Notes: generated by a model from the letters alone, not told the origin. 64,000 nt of DNA from Tubulanus polymorphus (GCF_964204645.1 NC_134028.1:23410153-23474152); one strand, 5' to 3'. Positions 10,801 through 22,779 are shown, numbered from the stretch's first letter. Numbers and translations: made by a program.

Positions 10801-13800
10801 TATATTCAGAAATGATAACTGTTGGACTTTCTAACGGTCAACTGGTAATGTGGAAATTCAGTCCGTCTAAACATCCGAACCACGAAGAACTGGCCGATAA
10901 ATGGAAGTTGCAGCCATCTGCTTGTATCGCGGGCAGAATCTCACAGGTTAAGGTACGTTTATAACCGGATAACTGTCTACGAACAAACTCAGTTAAATAT
11001 CCACCCCAGATAAGTCGTATCATTCAGGTCGGCCATTGACCTGGATAACCTAGAAAACTCAGGGAATCAGAAAAATCAGGGGCAACTCAGGGAATTTGGC
11101 AAATTTTACCAAAAACCTGGATGGAATTCGGATGCTATTGACTGTATGTTTCTACCAGAGAGCATGAAAATGAAAAATGATTGAATTGTAACGTTTTTAA
11201 CCTAGAGATTTCTCTGATTCACTCGGAGAATTTTATGTCATCACATGGAAAATCAGGGGAAAACTCGGGTAATTTATAAAAAGCGGAAAAGTGGCCACCC
11301 TTATCGTTACTTAAGTCTTGACTATTAAATGGGGGCAACTTAACTGTGTTTGACTGTATATGATATCTGGTATATTGCTTTCAAAATGCAGACGAATGTT
11401 TTTGTTTTTTCAAGTGGGGCCCGAAACCGGATTTGTTAGTCGTGAATGTTACCGATGATGTGTTCGTTTTATGCGAACAAGTGATGAATTATCATTACAA
11501 CGATCAGGTCTGTATTTCCTCTAACTTCTAATAAAGAAAGTTCTGAAAATGTAACCGAATGTACGCATTCTAAGATCGTCGCGTTTTATTACAAATGTAG
11601 ATCGCGTTAGTTCAAACGGGGCCGTCCAATATATCGGTGAATATATTCTCGACGGGTAATTATCACGATCTAAAAACCGACATTCAAGTGAAAGGAACGT
11701 TTACGACAAAAGACCATTTGGTCGTTTGGAACGGAAAGAAGGCGATCGTCTATGAATATTCCAGCGACCGGCTGACGATTAAAGAAACAGGTATGTATTG
11801 GGCGTTAAAATATTCAAAGAAAAGAATTATCTTGCTTTTTAGAGCATCTTTCGTTTAATCTAGATGTTTTGTTTCTCATCTCAGGGTCGTTCGCTTGTGA
11901 ATCAATGATTCTGTGCATGTATGAGCAAAATGTCTACACGCTCGAACCGGGAAAAGTTCAAGTTCGAACTCCGCAGGTAAGTCAGACGCTGATTTCAGCT
12001 TCGTATAGTATAGTATAGTAGTAGTCATACTCCATACATACAATGTAATATTTGGATATATTTTAAGCGCACTATATGGTTATGAAGGATCCATTGGCTG
12101 TACTTAGAATTAAGGCACTGGACCCTGTGCATTTGAATTTAGTGTTCAGCAATTCTTGTCTTATGTCAACAAGAGAATCTAAATCTGTTGGAAATTCTTT
12201 ATTATAATCAATCTTGTTACGTTCCTGATAACCTGTTGTTATTAAATTGCATTTTCTAGGGTACTGTGAAACAGTTATTAAACTTCACCGATATAGAGGG
12301 TGAACCGACCCATGTTAATACGTGCGGTTCTTACCTCGTCATCGGCACTAGTAACGGATATGTGAAACTATTTGACCTCTCACGCAGGTAAATAATCCAC
12401 CTGGATCAGATCTTAAAGTTTGAACTAGTAAAATTATCGGTTTGCACCACCGATACTGAGTAGAATTTGAGGATAATTTTTTAAGGGGTCAGTTACTCAA
12501 AAGTTGGTTAAAGGTACCCAGTGGATAGTTGACATAGTGACAATTGAAATTGTATTGAGTCTATGTATCTGTGTCTATTTCTTCATATCTTCTTTATAGA
12601 GAGGCAAAACAGGTTTCGAGCACAAAGTATCTGCACGATCTTATTCCTAGTTTCGGACATATAACTTCAGTGAAATGTAATTCGAACGGAACCCGTGTCA
12701 GTATACTAGCTCAACTGGTGAGTATTTTAAGTTAAACGAAATTAAACGAAAACGAAGTTAAACGAAATATTCATCCCTATGTATCTCTCTCTGTAGAATA
12801 AAACCATTTAACGTTTGATTTCGTAGCCGGATTTGACACCCGAAAATAAGATGTATGTTTGGGACGTGGAACTCGATACGATTCAGTTCTTTAACTTCGA
12901 GTCGGGTCGCGGTGAACAAGATGATTTCGACAGTCTCGACGCTGACAATGAATACACAACAGCCGAAGAAAGGTAAGATTTGAAAGGGAAAGAGAGGGGA
13001 GAGAAAAAGTAATAGATCAAATTTAGCTTGTGCTCTATTAGAGAGCGTGTTGACACGTATTAACTCACTCATTACTGAATGCTATCAGATGATGCTGTGG
13101 CAAGTGAGGTGAGTCACTTCCGGAACAAGTTAACATTCACACGCAATAATTCAATCTGTGCTAAAATTTGGCAGGGGCCTGGTCTGATGTTTTTGGTCAG
13201 GCCCAATTTGACCCATGGTACGGAACCATTAGGCACCAGTGTGAATGGTTGGTCCGGTCTATAGTCTGGCACAGGCCAGTGTGATCGCAGATTTTGTGCG
13301 CTAAATCTGTAGATGATCTGATGTCGGAATAATGTATTTATTTATTCGATTCAGAGGTAAAAACCAAGCGGCGAAAGATATCGCGGGTCGATATCCGATC
13401 TCGCATTTCTGGGATCTCGAAGAGCCGAAGCTGTTGGTTTGTGAAGCGCAATTAATCGCGAAACCGCCGTCGTCGGAAAAATCGACGAAAGATAACAACA
13501 AAACTCTCGCTAAACATCCGTCGCTGTTGGGCAGCAAATCGGTTAATATAGAAGATGAGGTGAGTTCAATTCGAAACGACTTTGTTTCCTCCAGTGTGTT
13601 CTCCTCATGCTGGAATTTAAATGGGCTGCATTCATTAAGTACATGACATCGTGGCAAGGCTTTCAATCCTCCAGAAAATATGAAAAAGTTAAGCTAAATT
13701 TTGGTGTAATATTATATTTTTCACATAAGCTCGATATATTTTAAAGCAATTGTTAGCATTGATAGAATGTTGACATCCACTCTGGTAGGGGCTGGGGATA

Positions 13801-16800
13801 TATTATAGGGGATGTTTGATTTTCAGAGGGGTGGATGTGAGGGGTGGTAGCCCCTCTAAAACAAACCTGTTGTGGAGAACACTATTTTTACGGTATCATA
13901 ACCGAATCTGGAAGAAAATTCGGCATTTTCCTTGTTTGTCGTATTTCAGGTTGAAGTTATGGTCGTATCGTTGTTTTCGACGCCGGAGAACGGAATTCTG
14001 ATGCAGGATAGCTATGCGCGTAATCCCTCGTTTCAGGCCATAATCGGGCTCGACGTGCCGTATTACTACTTCGTAAAAAAGGTTCGTTCATTTAATGAGA
14101 GAAAAAAAAAACAGATTACGAACTGAAGTAACCTTATTTCTGATATCGGAGGCTAAAAATCTCGATGAAATCGTAATTGAAAGTGAACTTAATTTTGACC
14201 AAGCTATCGTATTGTCAGATAAAAACCCACTATGTACAATTAAACGAATTTTAAGATCGCGAATTTATTTCTAAAATGTAAAATATATGACATTTCGAAC
14301 TCACACGTCAGGTGTGAGATATAGAGAGTACAGATACAGAGGGTATATATATACAGGGAGAACAGGTTTATTGAGTAAAATAGTGAGAGAGTAAGTAAGT
14401 CATATCTCGAGAGAAATCCAACAATAATGAAGCCAAGATTGAAAAATTCTATATCGGAATGATTGTATTTGAGGAGCGACGTTTCGGCTAACAACTGTTT
14501 GCCATCATCAGGCAACTGTCGCTTGATGATGGCTAACAGTTGTTAGCCGAAACGTCGCTCCTCAAATATAATCATTCTGATATAGAATTCAACCTTGGCT
14601 TCGTTATTGTGGGATTTCTCTCGTTACCATCATACAGGGATATTGTGTATCTTCTCGTCTAACTAAGTCATATGTCACACCTGACGATGATCTCTAGTGT
14701 GAGATCGAAACGTCGTGTATTTTACATTTCAGAAATAAACTCGATTTTTAAATTCTTTTAATTGTACATAGTGGGTTTTTATCTCATAATCCGTTCACCA
14801 CGTTTGAGTGCGGTTATCGTACTATTATCGTATTATATTTTCATCAGACTGAGACGATCGAAGAAGAGAATGAAAACGACAATATGAGACCGGTTACGAC
14901 CAGTATGATACCGACGTTCTCTAAGATGATCGCGCGGCGCACGATGCGAGATTACGTCGGACTGGAAAACACCGATAAAAATACGAGAGACGCGATGATG
15001 AATTTCAGCTATTACCTGACGATTGGTAACATGGACGAGGCATTCAAGGCTATAAAACTAATCAAAAGGTAATTGCGAATTTGAAGGAAATGAAAATCGA
15101 GGGATCATTGTTCAGCCTAGTGTGTTATCAGGGTACCGGTAGCCATTTACCTGGAAATCAGAATGGTCGCGGATAAGCTAAATATCAGGGAAATTGGTTG
15201 GGATCACTAGATCGTGTGTAAAATGAAGCAGTTTCCATCTATGTCTTACATATTTGACCGTATTAATTGACTCGAAACGTATTTATCTCGGGGAATAGTC
15301 AGAAAAAAAGCAGGTCAAATGAAACGGCCACCGTGGTTATGGTTTCACACTATTGCTGATTAGTCGGTTTTGAATCGGCCTGTACGTCTTGTTAGGGATC
15401 AATTTTTAGAATCGACCAAATCAATGCATGGCTTTTTGTTTATCGCTAGTGAATCGGTTTGGGAGAATATGGCGAAAATGTGCGTGAAAAGTCGTCGTCT
15501 CGACGTCGCGAGGGTTTGTCTGGGGAATATGGGAAACGCGCGTGCGGCGAAGGCTCTTCGAGAAGCCGAGGAAAAGGAACCGGAATTGGACGCCCAAGTG
15601 GCCGTCTTGGCTTTACATCTAGGATTACAGGTAAGTTCATCGATAATGTTTTTTTTTTTTTGCAAATTTCTTTGCGTCTTGCTCGAATAAATCGTTCGCG
15701 TTCTACTTGTAGGAAGACGCCGAGAGGCTTTTAAAGAATTGTAAAAGATACGATCTTCTGAACGACTTCTATCAATCAACCGGACTTTGGAGTAAAGTAA
15801 GACAACGCGACGAACATAGCGGTGGATAAATACACATTCCCACACTAGAATTTCATGCGATAATCCACCTGATGATGGCTGTTTTTCAACAGCTGATATG
15901 TTGGGGTTTCATTTAGATGAATTTTATCTCATACTATTATATTGTGTGACTTTTTCATTTATCCACAGTTGACATGGATTAGAGTGTTTTATTAGACTGA
16001 TGCGATCAGTAGTTTTCTGATGAAATCGGTGCCTAATAACGTTCGAACGTTTTGTGTTTTTAGGCTTTGGAAACGGCAGAAAGGTTCGACCGGGTTCACT
16101 TACGAACAACTTACTATAATTATGGTAAACATTTAGAGTCTAAGGGCGATATTAATACTGCTATTCCCAAGTAAGTGAATCCTGATACCCGGAGGAATTT
16201 CAAAAATGAATTTCATCGCCGGTACTGATGATATCGTGGTTATTTTCGATAGTTTCGAGAAGGCGGACACGCATCGTTTCGAAGTTCCACGCATGTTATT
16301 CGACGATCCTCAAGTATTGGAGGGTTACATTATGAAAACGAAAGACAAGTATGTATATATAAAAACCGAGGTCATTTGGCAGAAATAACTTTAAAGAAAT
16401 ATTTCAGTTGAACCTCCCATTATGGACCCCTCTCGGCAAAGAACATCAGTCATAACAAACATTTTTTCCTTGGATCCAAAATTTGTAATCTCTACTTCGC
16501 TTTCCCCCAGTAAGAGGACCTCTTGTATTTGGTGTTTTGTAGAGAATTGCGTAAATGGTGGGCTCAGTACATGGAGAGTACCGGTGAGATGGAAACAGCT
16601 TTACAGTTTTACGAAGCAGCTCAAGATTATTTGTCTCTAGTCCGTGTTTACTGTTACTGCGGAAATCTTGAAAAGGTAATTGTACTTGATTCTAAGAAAC
16701 AGGTTTTCTCACTATCCAAGAATAATGCAGATGCACTCATTCAAAACAACACTTATCGATCGGGCATTTTTTTATGATTATCTTCTTCAGGCAGCTGAGA

Positions 16801-19800
16801 TATGTAACGATACGGGAGACGCCGCAGCTAGTTACCACCTCGCACGACAATACGAGAATCAGGATCGAATCAAAGAATCGATACATTTCTTTACTCGCGC
16901 GCAAGCTTACGGAAACGCTATACGTTTGTGTAAAGTGAGTTTCACCCATCTCTTGCCGGGCAGCTTAGATGATGTCATTATTAGCCAATCAGAAATCATA
17001 TTTGATCTTACCCGGATTATTTATTCCATTCAGCTATCATACAACAGACAATTTGGCACTTCACGTTGTGGCTAAAGTACTGTGTACCTGACGTGACGGG
17101 ATGGAGAATTATAACAATATAGTCCCATGTACAATGAGCAAATTTCAGATTATAAAGGCTTCTTTTTTTTAGGAGCATGGATTTGAAGATCAGATGATGA
17201 ATCTAGCGTTACTGGGTAAACCGGCTGATATGATCGAGGCTGCGCATTATTACGAACAGAAGCAAATTAGTTTAGATAAAGCAGTGATGCTTTATCACAA
17301 GGCCGGTAATCTACATAAAGCGTTGGATCTCGCGTTTCGCAGTCGCCAATTCGGAGCTTTGCAGCATATTTCTGAAAGCCTCGACGGCTCGGCAGATCCA
17401 CAGCTGTTGCAGCGATGTGCTAACTTCTTCATGGAGAATTCCCAGTTTGACAGGGCTGTAGATTTACTGGCTGCAGGCAAACAGGCAAGCAATTTATCGC
17501 ATTATTACCTTTGATAAAATGCTTTGTCCGTGTCGTGGGGATCATGTAACATCTTACAATAGAAATGAAAAACTCTTCCAAAATATAGCCTATGTTCTAA
17601 TGGTCAACATGACTATAAGCATATACTCAAAACTTTGAATTGATTTAATACTAGCCCAAAAATTCTGGAACTGCTATTCTATCTCCTTGTGAGATTTCAT
17701 ATTATTTGTCATAATAGTTCATTTTAGGTAAATATTTCTGTTTGATCTAATCGTGACCTTTGTTTCGGTAGTACTGGGAAGCGTTACAGTTGTGTAATGA
17801 ACAGAACGTTCCAATTGATGAGAATTTGGTCGAAAAACTAACGGTGCCGAAAGAGTCAGACATGCCGAACGAGGAACGACATCGATTGTTGGAAGCCATA
17901 GCGGACGTCTGCATGCAACAAAGACAATATCACTTAGCGACGAAGAAGTATACGCAGGCTGGAAATAAATTAAAGGCAAATTATGAATTTAGTTTACTTC
18001 GCGACTTAACATTAGACTCTGACTCAATAGAGTCAAAACTTAAGTCCCTATGTTTTTAATCACGTATCGTTTTCATAAACAGGCGATGAAGGCCCTGCTG
18101 AAATCGGGAGATACGGAGAAAATCATCTTTTTCGCCGGCGTTTCTCGACAGAAAGAAATCTACGTGATGGCGGCGAACTATTTACAGTCATTAGATTGGA
18201 GGAAAGATCCGGAAATCATGAAAAATATCATTAGTTTCTACACGAAGGGTAGAGCTATGGAGAGTTTGGCGTTATTCTATGACGCTTGCGCTCAGGTTCG
18301 TGTTCGATGATTTGACGTCTGTCTCAGAGCCGTCAACTGCTACTGATTTTCGTTACTATTTTGTCCCGAGAAATAATGATTTCATTTGTTTGATACGTAT
18401 TGAAGTATGAAAGATGCTACTGAGGGTCTTACCCACCCATTGATTACTGATTGAATGAATTTATTTGTTTGCAAATGAATGAATTTATTTGCAAAATAAA
18501 TTGTTACAAAAAATATCGACACAATATACATTATATTCAGATTAATTTGAACATTTCCTTTCATATTTCGATGAAATGTTCCCGAAAAAAAATTCTACTC
18601 GTTACTGATAGTACTTAACATAAGTTGGCAGCCCTGCGCTACAACAAATAATCGACAATCTACAAGTGATAATAATATATTTATTGTTTGTAGGTCGAAA
18701 TCGATGAATACCAAAACTATGATAAAGCGCTAGGAGCGTTGGGTGAAGCGTACAAATGCATTACGAAAGCGAAAATGAAGAATCAGTCTCAGCAAGAGGA
18801 GAAACTTACACAACTAAAAGCAAGAATGGATCTTATCAAAAAGTTTGTGCAGGCTCGAAGGTAAGAATGATTCGCATTTTACGATTCGAGCTCGTTTTAT
18901 GAAGATCGTTCAACCTTTCATTTTGAACTAATCATGGAAATGTGTGTTGTAGAATATATGAATCTGATCCGGATGAAGCGATCAAACATTGTCAGATTTT
19001 ACTGGAAGAAACCGATCTGGACACGTCCGTACGAATGGGTGACGTGTATGGATTCATCATTGAACATTACGCAAGTCGCGATAAGTGGAAAATGGTAGGT
19101 TTATTTTTAGGCCCCTTAAAAATTAGGACCTTAAAGAGCAGTTCTGATCAGGTAGGGGTTCGTTTCGTGGCTGAGTCTCACAATGCCATCTTATTCAAAT
19201 CCCTACCGAGGGAGGCCTCTTGGGAGCAGTCCTTATCAGGCAGTTTGTGTTGCAGCTATCTGGTTCCTTACCGAGGGAGGCTGCTTGGGAGCAGTCCTCA
19301 TCAGGCAGTTTGTGTTGTGGCTATCAGGTTCTCTGAGGCGTTTTTACGAGCATCCGATTTTTGCGATCGATCGTAGGAACGCATTTACGAGCACCGATTT
19401 TTGCGATCGATTTCACGATCGGCGTTTTTACGAACACGATTTTCCGATCGATTTTTGGAAATCGACCAACTCGCTTGGCGAGCGATTTGGCGATTTGATT
19501 TCCAAGATGGCGGCACCGGGTAGTTCAAAACCATACATTTTTTTCCTCAACGTCGCCATATTTATGTCATGTGATTAGCCAAATCCATCGTCATTTTTAC
19601 GAACATTCGATTCGATCGTACGATCGGAGCAAATCGTTCACGAAATCGATCGCAAAAATCGGATGCTCGTAAAAACGCCTCTGGTGAGGGAGGATGCTTA
19701 GGAGCAGTCCTAATCAGGCAGTTCGTGTTGCAGCTATCAGGTTCCCTGCTGAGGCAGGATTCCAGTACCGATCTGATATTGAAATATTCTATGTATTTTC

Positions 19801-20033
19801 AGGCTTATCAGTGCATTGAGGATATGCGCGCTCGAATTCCTAAAGTCAACCTGTCGTATTACATCAACTCGCAAACGATCGAAGCTATTTACGGAGCTTT
19901 AGACCTGCCTTTAGATAGACAATACGCGGCTAAAGATAAAATCAACGGTGTCCAAGTAATACACGGCGTCGATGATGAGGACGGTGAAGAGGTGGAGGAG
20001 GAGGTCGATGAAATGATTAATGGAGATTATTGA
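7844..20033 (+). CDS. IFT140: Intraflagellar transport protein 140 (IFT-A subunit)
   Basis: IFT140 is a core subunit of the IFT-A complex, which works with dynein-2 in retrograde ciliary transport and in ciliary entry of membrane cargo. Coding exons: 7844-7987, 8459-8680, 9087-9217, 9550-9698, 9778-9953, 10519-10717, 10810-10952, 11415-11507, 11601-11790, 11885-11976, 12260-12387, 12600-12717, 12827-12972, 13355-13559, 13950-14081, 14848-15068, 15450-15630, 15713-15796, 16064-16170, 16253-16348, 16543-16675, 16791-16934, 17173-17484, 17772-17975, 18083-18295, 18694-18860, 18953-19094, 19803-20033. They sum to 4,503 bp, so 1,500 residues; the human protein is about 1,460. The N-terminal half (to about 750) is WD40 propeller sequence (such as [20 protein letters not shown]). 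The C-terminal half (about 800-1430) is TPR-like solenoid, with family signatures [37 protein letters not shown] and [13 protein letters not shown]. It ends in an acidic tail. All junctions are in frame. Two introns use GC donors; the rest are GT-AG. Confidence 0.96.
8715..8975. repeat. Interspersed repeat copy 1 in an IFT140 intron
   Basis: It begins GGGTGGCCACTTACCTGGAA and is rich in CAGGGAAAAGTCAGGGAA-type words. Related copies lie in inverted orientation or partial form at 11036-11300 and 15138-15335. There is no coding capacity. It is probably a short non-autonomous element ending in GGGTGGCCAC. Confidence 0.6.
9990..10490. mobile_element. TAAGAC-family MITE split by a later insertion
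   Basis: The flanks carry the words CTTAAGAC, GGTCTTAAGTTGTTAGAT and GGCTATAGAAC on the left and CGGTCTTAAATCTAAGAC on the right. These match the element at 44653-44790 in the same order. The copy is interrupted by the TTAA-flanked element at 10169-10449. The whole composite is in the intron between the exons ending 9953 and starting 10519. Confidence 0.65.
10169..10449. mobile_element. piggyBac-like MITE, 281 bp with TTAA target sites
   Basis: The termini are perfect inverted repeats CCCTTTCAGTGC / GCACTGAAAGGG, directly flanked by TTAA at 10165-10168 and 10450-10453. TTAA target duplication with CCC...GGG ends is the hallmark of the piggyBac superfamily. The inside has no transposase, only hairpin words such as ACACCGCAGTGGGGTGTA and relatives. 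It is non-autonomous and nested in an older MITE. Confidence 0.8.
11036..11300. repeat. Interspersed repeat copy 2 in an IFT140 intron
   Basis: It contains ACTCAGGGAATTTGGCAAAT, AAATCAGGGGAAAACTCGGG and ends AGTGGCCACCC, matching the start of the 8715 copy on the opposite strand. It is non-coding. Confidence 0.55.
14218..14783. mobile_element. Foldback transposon, 566 bp, in an IFT140 intron
   Basis: The ends are inverted repeats: GATAAAAACCCACTATGTAC at 14218 and its complement ending at 14783. Inverted similarity runs through most of the element, including AAATGTAAAATA, TTTCGAACTCACACGTCAGG and a tight inner hairpin at about 14470-14572 built on GGAGCGACGTTTCGGCTAAC. The left half reads GATTTATTTCTAAAATG-like and the right mirrors it. 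No open frame of substance was found. It is a non-autonomous foldback/MITE element. Confidence 0.8.
15138..15335. repeat. Interspersed repeat copy 3 in an IFT140 intron
   Basis: It contains AGCCATTTACCTGGAAATCA, AATATCAGGGAAATTGG and GGGGAATAGTCAG and ends GGCCACCGTGG, so it belongs to the same family as 8715-8975. It is more diverged. Confidence 0.5.
17485..17771 (+). other. GC-AG intron in IFT140
   Basis: The exon ends AAACAG and the intron begins GCAAGC; the acceptor is TTTCGGTAG at 17771. Reading through gives a stop after nine more codons, whereas splicing here restores the IFT140 reading from GKQ to YWEALQLC. The donor context (CAG followed by GCAAG) is the usual strong context for GC donors. 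Confidence 0.85.
17976..18082 (+). other. Second GC-AG intron in IFT140
   Basis: The donor is AAG followed by GCAAAT and the acceptor is TAAACAG at 18082. Splicing joins NKLK to [13 protein letters not shown], which is the strongly conserved IFT140 reading. No GT donor nearby keeps the frame. Confidence 0.8.
19136..19760. repeat. 65-bp tandem repeat interrupted by a MITE, in the last IFT140 intron
   Basis: Units of about 65 bp (GGAGCAGTCCTTATCAGGCA and similar, with GCTATCAGGTTCC) begin near 19204, 19269 and 19684, with degenerate ends near 19136 and 19750. The element at 19336-19680 sits inside the array. Confidence 0.75.
19336..19680. mobile_element. MITE, 345 bp, with 36-bp perfect terminal inverted repeats
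   Basis: The left end (19336-19371) starts AGGCGTTTTTACGAGCATCC and the right end (19645-19680) is its exact reverse complement over 36 bases. A CTG is present on both sides (19333-19335, 19681-19683), a possible 3-bp target duplication. Degenerate copies of the TIR core (TTTTTGCGATCGAT) also recur inside. There is no transposase. Confidence 0.85.
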
Positions 20034-20885
20034 GAAATTTGTTGACATAAGTGGAAAACTTTTTTAATGTTTATTTACAGTTTACATGTATATATATATA
20101 TGTAGTATTGATTACTACTTAGCTTGTTTAAATGTAAGTTCTGATGATTTCATGTTAGAAGAGTCCCACGAATTGTCTTGAAAAGGCATCCTCAGTTGCG
20201 TGGAATCAAACCTATGCTGGTGTAGAGTTCTTGCGCATGACGTCATGGTTGTTTGCCAACTTGTTTGGTTCCAAAGTCGGGCTCAAACTAAAGACCTGTC
20301 GAAAACCATCTCTATAAAACTTGCCCCCTCTTGGAGACTGGAGATAATCCGGAGATTTGCAGGTCTGTCTTTTGAATCACTTACAGTATTTTCCAGCAAA
20401 TATGGCGTGGTTAAGTGGCTGTAAGATCTCTATTGTCACTCTGAGACTACCGGTTCTAGTAAGCCAGGTACACCGCATCAGGTTAAAATCCATGCCTGGA
20501 ACTTATGTAAAAAGTCAACAGCGAGAAATTATATTTGTAGAGATACAATCTAAACCGTCCCGTTTAAATATTTGGTCTTTTACTTGCCTTTCATTCAATA
20601 ATTACTTGCCTTTTGAAATTGAAATTTTGCCACTTCGAACAACGAAAAATCCGTCCAGATGCAGAACGAATCTCATTAATGATGATTAATGAATGAGTTA
20701 ATTAATTTGCTGTTCAATGTAATCTAAGTAGGTCACAGATATTTGACGCAGATCTAAACAGTATCAGTTAATGATATTTTTCCGTCCATCATTAGTTTAT
20801 TGTTAGTAGAATGATACATTGTATATGTTCAAAACCAATGGGGAATTTTAGAAATGTTTCATTGATTTGTCATAAACGAAATAAA
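20034..20885 (+). other. Probable 3' UTR of IFT140 with polyadenylation signal
   Basis: No coding exon was found after the IFT140 stop. A canonical AATAAA lies at 20880-20885. No other clear signal occurs before it, so a UTR of about 850 bp is the simplest model. It contains a TATATATATATATG run near 20091. Confidence 0.45.
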
Positions 20886-21318
20886 CACTTTATAATGTAT
20901 TAGATTCGGTTGTCTACATTTCTGTACATGGTATATGTTGAATCTAAAGATATTTTGGACAAGATTAGAGCGCAATTGAGTTGCGAAAAATAGATTTTGA
21001 GGATAAAATATATACATACAGTAAATTTAAATGATACGGTAATTGGTTTTCTTGATATTTGTCCGATTCTGTCGAGTCGAGTCGAATGTTTTCTCATTTG
21101 AGACAAAATCAAACAAAAAACTTGTTCTGAACATCGTTTTGTTCTGAACATCGTTTATCATCTGGACCGAGGACTTTAAGGGAAAGCATCGACCTTTTCA
21201 AATTTCATTGTGTCGTCGCTTATTTGCTGCCAAATGTTCGTATCTTAGAAGACAGTTGGGAATTAATTACTATTAAGTTAATTGCAGCGAAGTCCAGCGA
21301 TCAACGTGCTGCCTCTGT
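20886..21318. other. Intergenic DNA
   Basis: Between the presumed end of IFT140 and the foldback element at 21319. No exon, RNA gene or clear repeat was recognised. Confidence 0.5.
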
Positions 21319-21480
21319 GCACCGTGAGGTGCTGCCGCTATGCACATCGTTAGCGGGAATTTTACACACTAATCCGAAGTGACTGTGGCAACTGATGTAC
21401 GTTGATTGCCACAGTCGCTTTGTGTTAGTGTATAAGAATCCCGCTAACGATGACTACTGCAGCAGCACCTCACGGTGCTT
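21319..21480. repeat. Foldback element, about 160 bp
   Basis: Arms 21319-21390 and 21405-21480 are inverted copies, roughly 80% alike, sharing GCACCGTGAGGTGCTGC, ATCGTTAGCGGGA, ACACTAA and GACTGTGGCAA. It directly abuts the LINE remnant to its right. Confidence 0.8.
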
Positions 21481-21489
21481 AATATCTTT

Positions 21490-22205
21490 CAATTTATTTT
21501 TAAGGGATAAATTTAAGAGCCTTTGGTTATCATATATAAAGAAAACCTTTGATGACTGTGGTTTGTCCTGCATTTGACGCAGCAATTCATGACTAACAGT
21601 AAATCTTTTTCAAAACGAATAAAACAGATACTCCGTGACCAGCACCTTCAAGACTCCGTATCTGCCATAAATACTAATCCGATATACACTAACTTTAGGC
21701 AATATAAAAATGATATTAGGTTAGAGAAGTATATAATAGAACTTGGTGACGACTTAGGAACTAGTTTATTTGAATTTAGGGTCGGGTCCTATATTTTACC
21801 TGTGAACAAATTTTCAATTCTTCATTTAGACAGAGCTGATAGAATACGCCCCATTTGTAATACTTTAGGTGACGAATCCCATTTTCTGTTTGACTGTACC
21901 TTACTTAACGAACCCCGCAAAAACTATTTGAATTTGAATACCCTTGATATTCTGAAAAACCCAACGGTCAAATTAGCTAAATTCATAAAGACCGATTAAT
22001 TAGATGTATATAGATCCCTCCAATAGTATATATAGTATTGTAAATAGTTGATGTATATATATATTTTGTTACGTTTTCATTCTCTAAATTTTAATCACTT
22101 CAGTGTTGTTTTGTAAATATTTGTATATACATGTGTAATAGTTTTCCTCCATATACCATGGAAATGGTTGGAGTGTAAATAAAATCGTAATCGTAATCGT
22201 AAGGG
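21490..22205 (+). mobile_element. Broken 3' end of a non-LTR retrotransposon (LINE)
   Basis: The translated region shows a C-terminal LINE ORF2 tail: WLSYIKKTFDDCG up to a stop near 21577, then after a frame change QILRDQHLQDSV through RPICNTLGDESHFLFDC, the CCHC-like zinc knuckle seen after the reverse transcriptase domain in CR1/L2-like elements. It ends at TAA 21999. The knuckle's first Cys appears replaced (RIRPIC). The 3' tail ends in about three TAATCG units near 22185-22202, a microsatellite tail typical of such LINEs. The reverse transcriptase and endonuclease are absent, so it is a dead 5'-truncated copy. Confidence 0.75.
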
Positions 22206-22314
22206 CAGCCTGTTGATTGCCAGATTTTGTTCGACATAAAAATCGCAAACCAGTTTTTAAGTCCCGTTTTTGGAGAAACAACGAGTATTTGAAATATCGT
22301 ACAAATCTTAAGAT

Positions 22315-22320
22315 TTTATT
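22315..22320 (-). terminator. Polyadenylation signal (AATAAA, minus strand)
   Basis: AATAAA on the minus strand 460 bp downstream of the stop of the 22780-23493 gene. It is the likely end of that transcript. Confidence 0.45.
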
Positions 22321-22779
22321 GTCATTATAGAAAAACTATGGTTTTATAAACGTTTTACAAAAACAACATACAAGCATGGGAAAAATAGACTAAAAACTAA
22401 CCAACAAAAACACTTGGTTTGAGTTGTCATGGAAAAGGTATCACGGTTTATAAGTGTTCGTAATATTTTGTTTTGGTAAAATATGACTACTCGATATGTG
22501 AAAAAATGTGATAAAATGGATATTAAAAGTAGAGACACTTTGTATTGAATAATTGAGGGTTGAATTACTGTCAGAATCAATTATTAAAAGCTCATAGTAA
22601 GGAGCCACGTATAAAAGAGTGCAAACTTACAAGGGATCTGATCCACAGCTATTTTCTAAACAGTCTGAGCAATTCCGAAGTAAGTTTTCGATTGCAAAAA
22701 ATACGGTCCACCTACAGTTTCCCTGGACCGACCCCAGCTAGTGAATGTGCATCGCATAGGGATACATCGCCCGAAAGCT

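Noticed and set aside
13301-13666. Minus-strand open frame of 121 codons
   Set aside because: It is antisense to an IFT140 exon; the plus frame matches the conserved protein.
15399-15845. Minus-strand open frame of 148 codons
   Set aside because: It lies opposite two conserved IFT140 exons and has no features of its own.
15850-15910. Short palindromic stretch with CCTGATGATGGC, similar in wording to the 14.5-kb hairpin
   Set aside because: Similarity is limited to a dozen bases and it could not be bounded as an element.
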